NCBI GenBank assembly: GCA_951213105.1
Contig: OX578145.1
Coordinates: 9,999,191 to 10,063,190 of the forward strand
Source: Amaurobius ferox
Lineage: Eukaryota; Arthropoda; Arachnida; Araneae; Amaurobiidae
Direction of reading: 5' to 3'
DNA: 64,000 bases
Numbering within the stretch: position 1 is the first letter of the stretch; every line of letters begins with the position of its first letter. The notes under the pieces are model-generated. The model was given only the letters and a program-made list of their open reading frames with translations, did no database searches and was not told the DNA's origin. The translations under genes were made by a program, and so were the position numbers. Shown here one piece after another: positions 22,381 through 35,830 of this stretch.

Positions 22381-23143
22381 TTCCGTTGAATTCGAGGTCA
22401 CCGTTTTGGCTGATGGAATTGAATGCTAGATTTTCGCCTGTCTTCGATGTATGTATATGTTTCTGCTGGGAAAAAGAATATGTAGAGGTGGTGGCTTTGA
22501 GTCGCGACGGACGAAGGCTTTCCCCGTTTTCTGGCGCGACTTGGAAGCATCTGGTATTGATATCGTGAGAACAATTTTGACGGTTTGGATTTTAAATGAT
22601 AGCTCTCTCTGCGTCCTCGAGGTGTACATAAATACTTTGGACACCATTTTTTCGCGCGCATTTCTTCATTTTGATTGCATGACTACTCTACGCCAGTCCG
22701 GGCTTCGGCCCCAATAATTTCGATACTCAAGACGGGCCTCGGGAACTTGACCGCCAGTGCCGGTGCCTTGAGGTCCGTGAATGATTGCTGTCTGAGGAAA
22801 TGTGGCCCTTCTGACGTCCGGGATGATCCGAGTTCTTGCCGGATCGATCTAACATTGTCACTCCTTTTGAGATGGCCCGAGGCTAGGCCGGGTCTGACTA
22901 CATAACAACGACGTTCCTTTTGGGATAATCCGAGAACCATGCCGGATCTGACTTCGTGCCTGGCGAAGCCGGTTTGTGCTGATTGATTCTTTCCGTATGG
23001 AGACCATGAGCGACGAGCCTGTCCGGACCATGTGACCGTATGACAGTGTGCCGGACCCGTTTTATATGGAGCGAGTGTTACTCGCTAGGATCTTCGATTT
23101 CCGCTGGTCTGTTTGGAGACCCCCTTCGTCAATGAGGCTTGAG
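22380..23143. other. GC-rich island of ~760 bp
   Basis: Clearly richer in G+C and CpG than its surroundings. No frame stays open throughout, and the short frames on both strands show no known domain. A strong donor (GAG|GTAAGC, GT at 23144) closes its right side, and a second (AAG|GTAAGG) lies at 23711. It may be a non-coding first exon or promoter region read to the right, or a GC-rich transposon. Three degenerate direct repeats lie inside it: GGGATGATCCGAG (22820), GAGATGGCCCGAGG (22869) and GGGATAATCCGAG (22922), each followed by a GCCGGRTC-type phrase. Confidence 0.4.
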
Positions 23144-23144
23144 G

Positions 23145-25803
23145 TAAGCCCTTTCCGTTCCTGTTTCGGAACCATGAGGTTTCCCGGCGCTTTGAATTTA
23201 ACTACAGCTGTTGATTGACTCAAGAATTGCGAACCTTACTATCATTGCAGAAATTACCGGCTCGTCAATTTTATTATTTAATTACTTTTGATTTCATTAA
23301 TTATTTAAAGAACAGAAATTGATACTCTACAAAGTTTTATAATCAAAAATCAGAAATTCTGTTTTGAATGTACTTCGAATGCTCTCCCCCTGTGTTTTTG
23401 ACTATATCAATAATTCAAGAAACTTGATTATGAAAATTATTTATTATTTAATGTTTTGCCACTCTGATTCATTGTACATTTGATTTTTACGGCTCTGAAG
23501 TCTGTGGTATTTGAATAAGATTTCTTGCGCCTGGGTTCAGTGACGTTACTGATAGGGATTCAGCAGTTGTTTGATTAATTCCATAAAATTAACGTCTATA
23601 ATAAATATTTATTTTCTTTGAACTACTAAATACTTGTGTGATTATTTTGATTATTCGGTGATTTTGTTTTATTTAATATTTTTGCTGGAGATCAAGACGT
23701 TCCTATCAAGGTAAGGGTTTTAGTTTTAAATGTTTTGATTCTTCTGTGTTTCGGGCAGATCATCTTGGATATTTACTTCTCCGGACAGGAGTATGAACCC
23801 AAGGGGTTATTTTTGCGGCCTATTCGATCACTGCTTTGTTATGGTGCTTATGTCTTCTAAATTCCAAATTTAAGGAGGTCACTTTTCGCTCTTTAACACT
23901 ACCATCTAAACACGTAAGTCTCCCTACACCATAACCGAACCCCACTGTGTTTCGTGGATGTTTCCTTACATCATGCCAGCAGTATGATAACCCATCTGGA
24001 CCATTGGAATTATATTTTTGTTTGTCCCAGAAAATGGCACATAGCCATTCATCGCGATATAAGCACGGGTCCCAATTCAGGTTTATTTGTTCTATTGCTT
24101 GTTTGTTGGTTTCAAGAACGGTTGATGAGCCATCTTTCGTTTTTGAAGAACCCGATTTAACAATGCGTCTCTGAATAGTATTCTCGCTTCTGTTTGGTTT
24201 TTGTTTGACGAATAGACAGAATTTGATTTGAGTCCAGATCGAGGGCTGGCCTCATGTTTGCAAAGAGTCTTAAAATTTTGTGTTTTATATTTAATTGTAC
24301 TTGTCTTGAATTTATTTTAAAAACTTATTAGTGCATTATACATTAAACCTAATCCAATATTTTCTTGGTAGTTTGTATAATTCTACATTTTATGATTGGA
24401 CATTTGTGTATTAGTTTATAGCATTATTTACAATGTTTTGGCTAAAACCTGTTTATGGAATTGTAGTTGAGCATATTGAGATCATGATACTAAAATTTTT
24501 AAGGTGCGCTTTATTATATAACCAGGGCCGGATTATCCATTGGAACAAGGATGTCTATCGTTTTGAACGCGGAAATATTTTATGTCATACATAAGCCCTC
24601 AAAATAGTGTTGACACGGAATCCAAAATTCTATTTCAGAACCTAAAGTGGAAAGACTAACGTATATGTTAGTCTTTTAATGAATCAATTTTTTTAACTTG
24701 TAAAAAGTAACATAATTAAACTGTCGGAAAATCGATTTTTCGGATTAACAATCTTCGGATGTGTGACGTGTTAATGTATTGCTCAGGTGAGGCCTTTTTA
24801 TAAAAGTTTGCTTGGGACCCCTTCAAAAAACCTCGGGACACTACTGGGCAAGATTTCAATTGGGTCGCTCGTGGTCTTCCAGAAAGAAATTTTTGCACAT
24901 ATGGGTTACCACGTGCTAGAACCCCATAAATTCTTGGTTTCGACCGATGTCGCCATTTCATAAATAGATATAACCTTTTTACTTTCATTTGACATATTTT
25001 CGTTTCCATCTTACTTGAGAAATTCGAGGACTTTGACGTTGTACTTCCATTTGGAAGTGATTTCTAGCTTTACTTAGCAGATACGGAGAACAATTCCGAA
25101 CATTCAACGAATCGCGTGTTCTGAAACATTTTCATAAAATCCTATTTCTGTTTGCGACGGCAAATTTCAACTTTTCACGATTTTTGTTTCGTGATTTCAA
25201 TTTTCGAAAATGTTTCATTATATATGTTCTTTTCATAGAGTTAGAGAGGAGATAAAACTTCTATGGATGAAACGCTTGAAAATGCCATAATGCTTTCATA
25301 ATTACATCTACGTGTTGCTAGTGTCAGTTAAGTAGTCGCTATTGTTAGTTGGCACAATAGAAAGGCGTAGTATTTAGTATAAGTATTATTTTTAAATTAA
25401 GGTTCCCTAATTAGGTGTATAATTAATCAGTATTTTTTCACGGTTGTAGGATAGAGTACAGAATATAGGGAGATAAATTGATATTTAAAATAATTTTGAA
25501 TATGCAGGTATATTCTTTATTATTTCAGTTCTAATTTACATTGCGCTAATCATTTATTTTTACGAAATTGACAGATTAAATAAATATTTTAGGCCTTTCG
25601 CCCTAGAAATACATAACTAGAAATGCAGGACTCATTATCTTACCCCAGCGCCACCTGAATTACTGTCTCAAACGATATGGGCGTTTTCTTAATATGAAGT
25701 TTTAACTCCTTATTTTTATCTCCATGGTTCTTCTAATTATATTTTACATCTACAATAAGGAATTTAATAAAATACATTGATTCCTTCCGATTTTATTGAG
25801 TAA
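23145..25803. other. AT-rich stretch, no supported gene
   Basis: A CAGGGCCGGATTATCC at about 24524 resembles a hAT MITE end, but I found no partner. Open frames at 23947-24174 (plus) and 24716-25009 (minus, 97 codons) have no domain that I know. Confidence 0.45.
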
Positions 25804-27764
25804 CTAGCAGCATACCCGTTCTTCGTACGGAGTATATAATATAAAGAAACTTGAAATTCATAATCATGCCCAAATTCTTATAGTATACTAAATGACATGT
25901 TTAATCAAAATATTCTGTTAAAATATTTAATATAATGCTCCGAAAAAGAAGTTTAAGAATCTCTGTTCTCGCTATATAAAATTATCTTCATGGACATATC
26001 TGAAGAATAAAACATCTTGGCCCCTTATGTAAGCAAATATAAGAAAAAATATGGAATTGAATCAATATATGCAAAATAAAAGCGTTAAAATTGTATGGGA
26101 CCCGTACTAATTATATACGCGAATATTAGAAAATATAACCTGTATTAGTAGATTACATGTATAAATTGAAAATACCAATAAACCCGTAATCTTTAAATCT
26201 GAAGACAGTCATTTATTCCAATATATGTCAAAATTAAAGTGCTAAAATTATATGGGAAGATATACACGTACTACTTATAATGTCCGATTATTAGTAGAAG
26301 ATTACCCGTTTTGCAATATGAGTCACAAATGTTTTTTGGTAAAATACAACAGACGACGTAATAAATTGAATATATAATTAATCCCCTTAATCTTCATATC
26401 AGAAGACTGTACTTGATTCCAATATATATGCCAATATATGTCAAAATATATGCCAATATACCTGTACTACTTATTTTCTCGTAGGTTAGAAGAGATACCC
26501 GTGCATTCCCAGAAGATTACTCGTACAACGTACAATATGCGTGTGTCAGCAATTTTTGCCGCAATAAAACAATGGCGTAATAACTTAAAAATATCAATAA
26601 TCCCTGAATCAATAATTCCGGAAAATATCAATAATAATAATGTTTAAACCTGAAGAGTATAATTGATATTATCCAGTCCAAAATGAAATGGCAATGAAAT
26701 TTATTTTACATACATATCTTCATTATTCAAATCGGAAAGGATTTAATAAAAATCGTCTGCCGCATAAACACATTGGATTTAAATCCGTTGCTAAGCGACA
26801 TGATATCATTTGCTTCAAATAAATTGGTAGAAAAGATATCGTCTAAATAGTTATATTTCTATGGAACATTTGGCGACAGTTTCGTCAAATTAGCGACATT
26901 TTAAAAAATCGCCAAATTTATCGCCAAGTGGGACTGTAGAACTGACAGTTCCACTTTGCGACAAATTGACGAAATATCATCACAATACTATCCCCTAACA
27001 AAAAACAATTAATATCATTTATGTAGCGCAATTTTATCAATTTCAAGATATTTTTATAGATTTGAAAACATTTTTATCAATTTGGTGACATTTTAAAAAT
27101 TCGCTAAATGTATTACTAAGTAGGATGGTTGGTCTGACAGATAAATGCTAACCAAACATCATTTCAGTACTCTCTTCTAACAAAACAAAAAAAAATTTCA
27201 TTGATATGTAGAAGACCCAAGCCACACGACCAACCCGAAGGTTTATGGCAGCTGTTTGTGTGTCGTTTATATCAATTTGGCGACATTTCCGTCAATTTGG
27301 CAAAGTTTAAGAAAAGTTGTCAAATTAGCGATATCCCTCCAAATTCGTAGCTTTGAATTTGCAGATCTGAATGAAACTTTCTTATCCCGTTTCAATATAC
27401 TAAATGAAAACACTACAATTGTATTAGAAGATATACCCGCTCTACTCTTTTTCTGTTTCAACAATCGGCTATATGAATTTATTGGCTAAACACAATATAT
27501 GAGTTTAGTAGCTAAATACGATATAAGCTTGAAAACTCTTTGCCAAAATAAATGAAATTGATGTACGCAGTCAGCAATTAATATAATTAAAAGAAAAATC
27601 AAACCGTCCATTCATAAGATATACTTTTATATCCATTTATCCATTTATTTATTATTTAAATCGAAAAAAAATAATAAAAACATTAACAAACACATTTAAT
27701 TTAATTGCGATGCCGAGCAACATGATATATCCTCCTAAAATGTTAAAATTTATTAACCACTAAC

Positions 27765-27812
27765 AGCACACCCGTTATTCGTACGGAGTGTATAATTTAA
27801 AGAAACTTAAAG
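27765..27812 (-). repeat. Internal Helitron 3' end in H2
   Basis: A diverged copy of the terminal hairpin (CCGTACGAATAACGGGTGTG) followed by TTAG instead of CTAG. The same block is present in H3 at 31179-31226. The unit left of it (25804-27764) lacks about 430 bases of the Helitron 5' end. Confidence 0.7.
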
Positions 27813-29157
27813 TTCGCAATCATGTGCAAATTCTGTTAAAATATTAAATTTATTGCTCCTAAAGAGAAGTTTAAGAATATATGTTCTCACTATGCAAAAT
27901 TATCTTCACGATCAGATCTGAGGAATAAAACATCCTGCCCCCTTTTGTAAGCAAATTTACAGAAGAAAAAATAGGAATTGAATGAATATATGCAACCCCG
28001 TACTAATTATATTGTCGCAGATCAGAAAATATGCCAATGTGTTAGTAGAAGATTACCCGTATTACAATATGCGTCTCAAAAATATTTGCCAAAATAAAAG
28101 AGAAGACGTAATAAATTGAAAACATCAATAATATCCGTACTCTTTATACCAGAAGGTCGTAATTGATTCCAATATATGCCAATATATATCAAAACATATG
28201 TCAATATACCTGTACTACTTATATTCTCGTAGATTAAAAGATATACACGTGTATTTGTAGAAGATTCGTACAACATACAATATATGAGTTTAAACAATTT
28301 TTGTCATAATAAAATAATTGCATAATAACTTGAAAATATCAATAATCCTTGAATCAATAATCCCCGAAAATATAAATAATAATAATTTTTAAACCTGAAG
28401 ACCGTAATTGATATTATCCAGTCAAAAATGCTATAAGAAAAATCAAATCGTTCTTTTCTAAAATATATTTTTATATCCATTTATTTATTATTCAAATCGA
28501 AAAAATAATTATTAAAATTAACAGACAGATTTAATTTAATTGCGTTTCTGAGTAACATGATATAAGATAGAATCTTATAACATGTTAAATATGTCATGTC
28601 TTATAACATAAACTGCGAAATTAAATAACGATTTGGATTTCTCTATACTTCTCATTGTTCCGTAAAAGCTTGTTTTAAATAAACCATGAACCATGGAGAT
28701 AGATTTCCCCTTTAAATCATGTTTCAAACAATTCATGTTTTCAGAAAGTGACTAATTAACGCAAAAAATCTCCCATCAAACTCAAAGATTAAATTTTAAT
28801 TCACTTTCAAACGATTTTCAAGCTTTTCGTTTGGATAAACCACGGAGTTAGGGAGTAGAACTCCTAGGAAAAAGTTCCGTTTTTCATTAATATCTCGACA
28901 ACCCCAGGTCTTAGAAACTCGAAACTTGGACAAAATTTATGGGGGGATATTTCAAGGCTATTCACCAAATTTCATTAAATTCGGTTCAGCCGTTTTTCCG
29001 TGACGATGAGACAAACGAAAATTTCGTTTTTTACTAATATCTCGAGAACCACTAGTCGTAGAAACTCAAAATACGGATATAATTTTAAGTGGGGCTATTT
29101 CTGGGCTACCCACAAAATTTCATCAAATTCGGTTCAGCCGTTCTCCCGTGATGGTGT

Positions 29158-29164
<7 letters not shown>

Positions 29165-29194
<30 letters not shown>
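29165..29194. repeat. (GACA)n tetranucleotide run
   Basis: About seven units in H2 against about ten at 32577-32620 in H3. It marks the 5' end of the Helitron family. Confidence 0.9.
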
Positions 29195-29195
<1 letters not shown>

Positions 29196-29217
29196 TTTTC
29201 ATTTTTATTTATATAGA

Positions 29218-32200
29218 CTAGCAGCATACCCGTTCTTCGTACGGAGTATATAATATAAAGAAACTTGAAATTCATAATCATGCCCAAATTCTTATAGTAT
29301 ACTAAATAACATGTTTAATCAAAATATTCTGTTAAAATATTTAATATAATGCTCCTAAAAAGAAGTTTAAGAATCTCTGTTCTCGCTATATAAAATTATC
29401 TTCATGGACATATCTGAAGAATAAAACATCTTGGACCCCTTATGTAAGCAAATATAAAAAAAATATGGAATTGAATCAATATATGCAAAATAAAAGCGTT
29501 AAAATTGTATGGGACCCGTACTAATTATATACGCGAATATTAGAAAATATAACCTGTATTAGTAGATTACATGTATAAATTGAAAATACCAATAAACCCG
29601 TAATCTTTAAATCTGAAGACAGTCATTTATTCCAATATATGTCAAAATTAAAGTGCTAAAATTATATGGGAAGATATACACGTACTACTTATAATGTCCG
29701 ATTATTAGTAGAAGATTACCCGTTTTGCAATATGAGTCACAAATGTTTTTTGGTAAAATACAACAGACGACGTAATAAATTGAATATATAATTAATCCCC
29801 TTAATCTTCATACCAGAAGACTGTACTTGATTCCAATATATATGCCAATATATGTCAAAATATATGCCAATATACCTGTACTACTTATATTCTCGTAGGT
29901 TAGAAGATATACCCGTGCATTCCTAGAAGATTACTCGTACAACGTACAATATGCGTGTGTCAGCAATTTTTGCCGCAATAAAACAATGGCGTAATAACTT
30001 AAAAATATCAATAATCCCTGAATCAATAATTCCGGAAAATATCAATAATAATAATGTTTAAACCTGAAGAGTATAATTGATATTATCCAGTCCAAAATGA
30101 AATGGCAATGAAATTTATTTTATATACATATCTTCATTATTCAAATCGGAAAGGATTTAATAAAAATCGTCTGCCGCATAAACACATTGGATTTAAATCC
30201 GTTGCTAAGCGACATGATATCATTTGCTTCAAATAAATTGGTAGAAAAAATATCGTCTAAATAGTTATATTTCTATGGAACATTTGGCGACAGTTTCGTC
30301 AAATTAGCGACATTTTAAAAAATCGCCAAATTTATCGCCAAGTGGGACTGTAGAACTGACAGTTCCACTTTGCGGCAAATTGACGAAATATCATCACAAT
30401 ACTATCCCCTAACAAAAAACAATTAATATCATTTATGTAGCGCAATTTCATCAATTTCAAGATATTTTTATAGATTTGAAAACATTTTTATCAATTTGGT
30501 GACATTTTAAAAATTCGCTAAATGTATTACTAAGTAGGATGGTTGGTCTGACAGATAAATGCTAACCAAACATCATTTCAGTACTCTCTTCTAACAAAAC
30601 AAAAAAAAATTTCATTGATATGTAGAAGACCCAAGCCACACGACCAACCCGAAGGTTTATGGCAGCTGTTTGTGTGTCGTTTATATCAATTTGGCGACAT
30701 TTCCGTCAATTTGGCAAAGTTTAAGAAAAGTTGTCAAATTAGCGATATCCCTCCAAATTCGTAGCTTTGAATTTGCAGATCTGAATGAAACATTCTTATC
30801 CCGTTTCAATATACTAAATGAAAACACTACAATTGTATTAGAAGATATACCCGCTCTACTCTTTTTCTGTTTCAACAATCGGCTATATGAATTTATTGGC
30901 TAAACACAATATATGAGTTTAGTAGCTAAATACGATATAAGCTTGAAAACTCTTTGCCAAAATAAATGAAATTGATGTACGCAGTCAGCAATTAATATAA
31001 TTAAAAGAAAAATCAAACCGTCCATTCATAAGATATACTTTTATATCCATTTATCCATTTATTTATTATTTAAATCGAAAAAAAATAATAAAAACATTAA
31101 CAAACACATTTAATTTAATTGCGATGCCGAGCAACATGATATATCCTCCTAAAATGTTAAAATTTATTAACCACTAACAGCACACCCGTTATTCGTAAGG
31201 AGTGTATAATTTAAAGAAACTTATAGTTCGCAATCATGTGCAAATTCTGTTAAAATATTAAATTTATTGCTCCTAAAGAGAAGTTTAAGAATATATGTTC
31301 TCACTATGCAAAATTATCTTCACGATCAGATCTGAAGAATAAAACATCCTGCCCCCTTTTGTAAGCAAATTTACAGAAGAAAAAATAGGAATTGAATGAA
31401 TATGTGCAACCCCGTACTAATTATATTGTCGCAGATCAGAAAATATGCCAATGTGTTAGTAGAAGATTACCCGTATTACAATATGCGTCTCAAAAATATT
31501 TGCCAAAATAAAAGAGATGACGTAATAAATTGAAAACATCAATAATATCCGTACTCTTTATACCAGAAGGTCGTAATTGATTCCAATATATGCCAATATA
31601 TATCAAAACATATGTCAATGTACCTGTACTACTTATATTCTCGTAGATTAAAAGATATACACGCGTATTTATAGAAGATTCGTACAACATACAATATATG
31701 AGTTTAAACAATTTTTGTCATAATAAAATAATTGCATAATAACTTGAAAATATCAATAATCCTTGAATCAATAATCCCCGAAAATATAAATAATAATAAT
31801 TTTTAAACCTGAAGACCGTAATTGATATTATCCAGTCAAAAATGCTATAAGAAAAATCAAATCGTTCTTTTCTAAAATATATTTTTATATCCATTTATTT
31901 ATTATTCAAATCGAAAAAATAATTATTAAAATTAACAGACAGATTTAATTTAATTGCGTTTCTGAGTAACATGATATAAGATAGAATCTTATAACATGTT
32001 AAATATGTCATGTCTTATAACATAAACTGCGAAATTAAATAACGATTTTGATTTCTCTATACTTCTCATTGTTCCGTAAAAGCTTGTTTTAAATAAACCA
32101 TGAACCATGGAGATAGATTTCCCCTTTAAATCATGTTTCAAACAATTCATGTTTTCAGAAAGTGACTAATTAACGCAAAAAATCTCCCATCAAACTTAGA

Positions 32201-32571
32201 GATTAAATTTTAATTCACTTTCAAACGATTTTCAAGCTTTTCGTTTGGATAAACCACGGAGTTAGGGAGTAGAACTCCTAGGAAAAAGTTCCGTTTTTCA
32301 TTAATATCTCGACAACCCCAGGTCTTAGAAACTCGAAACTTGGACAAAATTTATGGGGGGATATTTCAAGGCTATTCACCAAATTTCATTAAATTCGGTT
32401 CAGCCGTTTTTCCGTGATGATGAGACAAACGAAAATGTCGTTTTTTACTAATATCTCGAGAACCACTGGTCGTAGAAACTCAAAACACGGATATAATTTT
32501 AAGTGGGGCTATTTCTGGGCTACCCACAAAATTTCATCAAATTCGGTTCAGCCGTTCTCCCGTGATGGTGT

Positions 32572-32621
<50 letters not shown>

Positions 32622-32643
32622 TTTTCATTTTTATTTATATAGA
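29218..32643 (-). mobile_element. Helitron H3, second of a tandem pair (3426 bp)
   Basis: Nearly identical to H2 across its length, same orientation. Its 3' CTAG occupies 29218-29221, directly against the 5' TC of H2 with no base between. Its own 5' end is at 32643, followed by host TTAACTC. The net length difference from H2 (12 bp) equals three extra TGTC units in the tetramer run; a few single-base indels cancel out. Scattered substitutions (for example near 29450, 30250, 32406) are few, so the copy event is recent. Confidence 0.85.
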
Positions 32644-33689
32644 TTAACTCAATGTCTGAATTATCTGCATTGATCTTTAATGTAATACATATATATGAGT
32701 TTTAATTTATTTGAAAACAAAAATGTTCTTAAAATTTGCTATTTACATTTTTTTTATTACTATTCATCTATAATAAACGCGGAAAAAATAAAACTGTATA
32801 AAACCGTCTGCTTGATTTGCATCAAAAAAAAAAAAAAAAAGAAATATTTCAATTCCAGACGAAAATAATGCCATGTAACGCTATTTAAATTTTCTTAAAT
32901 ATCATTGGTTTCTAGTTCTATGAAACGGAATTCTAAATGTGCATTTTTAAGTAATTTATTTTTGGCAACTATATTATCGCAGAATGTTTTAATTTTAGAA
33001 CGGATATAAAAATGAATACTAATAGCAGTAAGTGATATACTACGTATAAGTAAGTAGGTATTTACAGCTTTTATTTTTCCAAATTTTTTAAACGAAAGAG
33101 GTTTTATATGTAAATATAATCTTAGTTTATAAAATTAGTTATATTTTAATATAATTGCTGAAGATTACTTGGAGTTAACTTGCAAGTAACATTTTATTAT
33201 TCAGTAAGAATAATAATTAAAAAATGTGCGAAATATTTCACGTAAATTAATTCCTTATTTTTAAAAAACAATCTGATTTAATTGTTGCACAGTAATGCAA
33301 AAAATTAGATAGAAGTTAAGAAATTATGTAGAATATTTTAGTATTTAATGAGAAGATTTCTCAAAATTTATTCATATACATAATTTTATATAATAATTTG
33401 TTGATATGTTTGATTTTTGTAATTTCGTTTAAAAGTAGTACATCGCTTCTAAGAATTCCTTTTAATCAGCACTTTGATGAAAATCAATTTTCTACTAAGA
33501 TTTTCTTAACGGATTTATTAACTCCATACATTTTTCAACTATATAAATAGTTTTAAGTTCTACTTTTTGATGATATTAAAAATGGTTTTTATTGTTCAAT
33601 CAAAATTATCGTAATATCGATTTTTAGTTTCCCATATTATGTAATAAAGTATGAGTATTGTTTTTTAACTATGTTTGGAGTGATGTTAG
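32644..33689. other. AT-rich stretch without genes
   Basis: It holds an A run at 32824-32840. No coding sequence and no repeat end were recognised. Confidence 0.6.
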
Positions 33690-34130
33690 TCTATCTGTGG
33701 TCGATTTCTTGTGCACACCATAGCAGCCACAAAAATTAATGGATTTTTCCCCAAATTTTATAGCCGGCTTTGTTATCAAAAAAATCTAGAACTAAATAGA
33801 ACCTTTTTTTAATTCGATCAACAACTTCGAAATGAATTCGAAATTCTGTATTTTTTTAACATGGCAGTATAAGACAAAATTGCACATAATCATGCATAAA
33901 AGGATTTATTTATGATTAAATGATCACGAGACATCATAGTTGGAAAAAATAGCCGTAATAAACTTTTTTTTCTATTCATGATGTCATAAGCACCCTTTTG
34001 GGAGCAAGTTATCCCCCCCCCCCCCAGGAGCACATTGTTAAGTATGGTATCATTGAAAAGATTTTTTCAAGTCCTTTATAGAGTGAAGGGTAACATACTA
34101 TAATTATAATCATTTGGGCCCATGATACCG
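33690..34130 (-). repeat. Dispersed repeat R3, copy 3 (inverted)
   Basis: Its reverse complement matches 12340-12640 and the flanks of the MITE at 13481-14430. It has no MITE, so it shows the empty site. It holds a 13-base C tract at 34013-34025. Confidence 0.7.
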
Positions 34131-35440
34131 ATTTTTCAAAATGTTTCTTGTAAAATTTGGGGGAAGGGGGGGGGAGCTACTAAAATTGGGTTCTGCAGTT
34201 AATTTTAATATCGTAAAGATTACCCCATGACTGTATGTTTAAGACATTGGCACTGCATAAGAGTAGTCAAACTGTGATTGTGATACCGAACATTTTGTTA
34301 GATTATATTAATGCGCCTGCTAGGTTTCTATGTCAATTTATTAATTATTATAAATATGCATGGTGTTTAGCAAAGTTGAAATAATTAAAAAGAGGTTGAA
34401 AATTTTGGCGCCATATTCGCTATAGGCTCACTGAGTGTGTTATGTCGATATCTCCGTTTGTCTATCATTCCGGGCAACAAATTGAGCGACCATTCCGGTG
34501 AATTTAGCAAGCGATTTTTTTAAATGTCGCTAAATTGACGATAATTTAATTTGATCTAAAAATTAAACTAAATTTCTTTGATAATCTCTGTTGCTATGTA
34601 GGAATTAATTATTTGTTTTCTTAATTAAAAATACAACAAATTTTCCTTCAGTGGGAATTAGTGTTCTGTTAGAGGGTTGTATAAATTTGCATTTTTTAGG
34701 AAGTCGTAAAGTTACTTTGTTAGGGAGACCCAGTGTCCTTCTACTTTGTTGCAAGTTCTGATCTGGAAAAGGTGCTTTGCTTGTAGCCGAAGTTTTTAGA
34801 AACACAAACGCTGCCAGCGAGCAAGATGAAGGAATCTTTTACATAACTTTATATGAACCTCGTCCTATGATGGGCGTAATTAACATTCACTTCGATATAT
34901 ATATTTCTCTATTTTCTAAAGCTGTTACTTAGTGAGTCCGAAAGGGGTGGGGAAGAGGGCGGTTGTCATTGATTCATAGTGATTGACAGAAATATTCCTA
35001 GAGGGAGGAATAAAAATTGTAAATTTGACTACCTTTTCGAATAACAATTTGCCAGATTTTATAAAAAATGTTTACCAACGTATAAAATATTCGACATAGA
35101 AATAAAAATAAAATATCCCGAATCCGCAGACGCATTTTTATGAGAGGGTGGAGACGAACCCGCTCGTCTTAACCCCGATGATTAAACAATCAAAAATCAA
35201 AATTTTAAAGTACGCACTAAATCAACTTGGATCGCGTAATATCTCGAGCGTTTAGATAAATAAGAACGTTCAACAAAATCAAACGTCTAAAATATTAAAT
35301 TCCTTAATCAAACATTTATAAATGATATATTTGCTTTGAAGTAATCTCTCGATTTTATTTCCGGTTCCCCCCTTTTTTTCAGTCCACAGGAGAAAATAAG
35401 GGGTGCTATCCTATATATTTATTCTGTCCTATTTCTTATT
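34131..35440. other. AT-rich; Helitron-like scrap near 34500
   Basis: 34490-34545 carries the AATGTCGCTAAATTGACG phrase found many times inside the Helitrons, so it is probably a scrap of one. The minus frame at 34605-34805 shows no known domain. Confidence 0.45.
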
Positions 35441-35830
35441 CCAGAGGTGGGGGAGGAGGTGGTTCCAATCTTATCACTGAGGGCGTTCACGTGCGAAAAC
35501 AGCAGGGGGCCCAGTGCTGCATATATATTTCACATTTGCACATTTTCCTGGGATGGAATGCGAATCTTAGCCCCCCCCCCTCTGCCATTGTTTCAAGTTC
35601 GAAAAGTAGTGTGTGGGGGGGGGGCTTCGAAATCTTCCTCTCTCTTTTTCCTGCACCTATATGCAAGAAATCGTGCCTCGCATTTTCCATACTGGTAAGT
35701 ATGGACTTCGAAGAAACAACGGTGCAAGTCAAACTGCAAAACCTTCACGAATCTTCAGTCGATTTGGATCTGTACGAATGGAACATTAGTTTGTTCGAGG
35801 TTGATTGCTGAAATGTGAATGAAAGATAAT
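35440..35830. other. GC-rich island with C10 and G10 tracts
   Basis: Open frames overlap on both strands (35447-35698, 35491-35811 plus, 35487-35732 minus), none with a known domain. The C tract is at 35571-35580 and the G tract at 35615-35624. A GTAAGT follows ATACTG at 35695, so the left part could end in a donor, but I saw no convincing acceptor. Confidence 0.35.

Larger units (their letters stand above)
25804..29217 (-). mobile_element. Helitron H2, first of a tandem pair (3414 bp)
   Basis: Read on the minus strand it starts TCTATATAAATAAAAATG at 29217 and ends GGGTATGCTGCTAG at 25804, with the same CCGT...ACGG hairpin as H1 before the CTAG. The 5' part holds two tandem copies of about 150 bp (CACGGGAGAACGGCTGAACC-type) and a (TGTC)n run. 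Inside, at 27765-27810, a second, older 3' end (CCGTACGAATAACGGGTGTG) shows that the unit was already a dimer with one copy cut down. The short open frames within it are repeated in H3, and I regard them as chance. No Rep/helicase is present. Confidence 0.8.

Noticed and set aside
24520..24545. hAT MITE end CAGGGCCGGATTATCC
   Set aside because: No matching right end or 8-bp duplication found.
24716..25009. 97-codon minus ORF
   Set aside because: No domain, no splice context, no repeat copy in the window; not enough to call a gene.
27256..30903. Identical 77-codon ORFs at 27256 and 30670
   Set aside because: They lie inside the duplicated Helitron units, also open on the other strand, and are not read as conserved in H1 (7757-7963 is the other strand). 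Chance frames duplicated with the element.
29000..32647. ORFs ending in Gln-Thr-Asp-Arg repeats
   Set aside because: The repeat is the (GACA)n run at the Helitron 5' end, not a protein.
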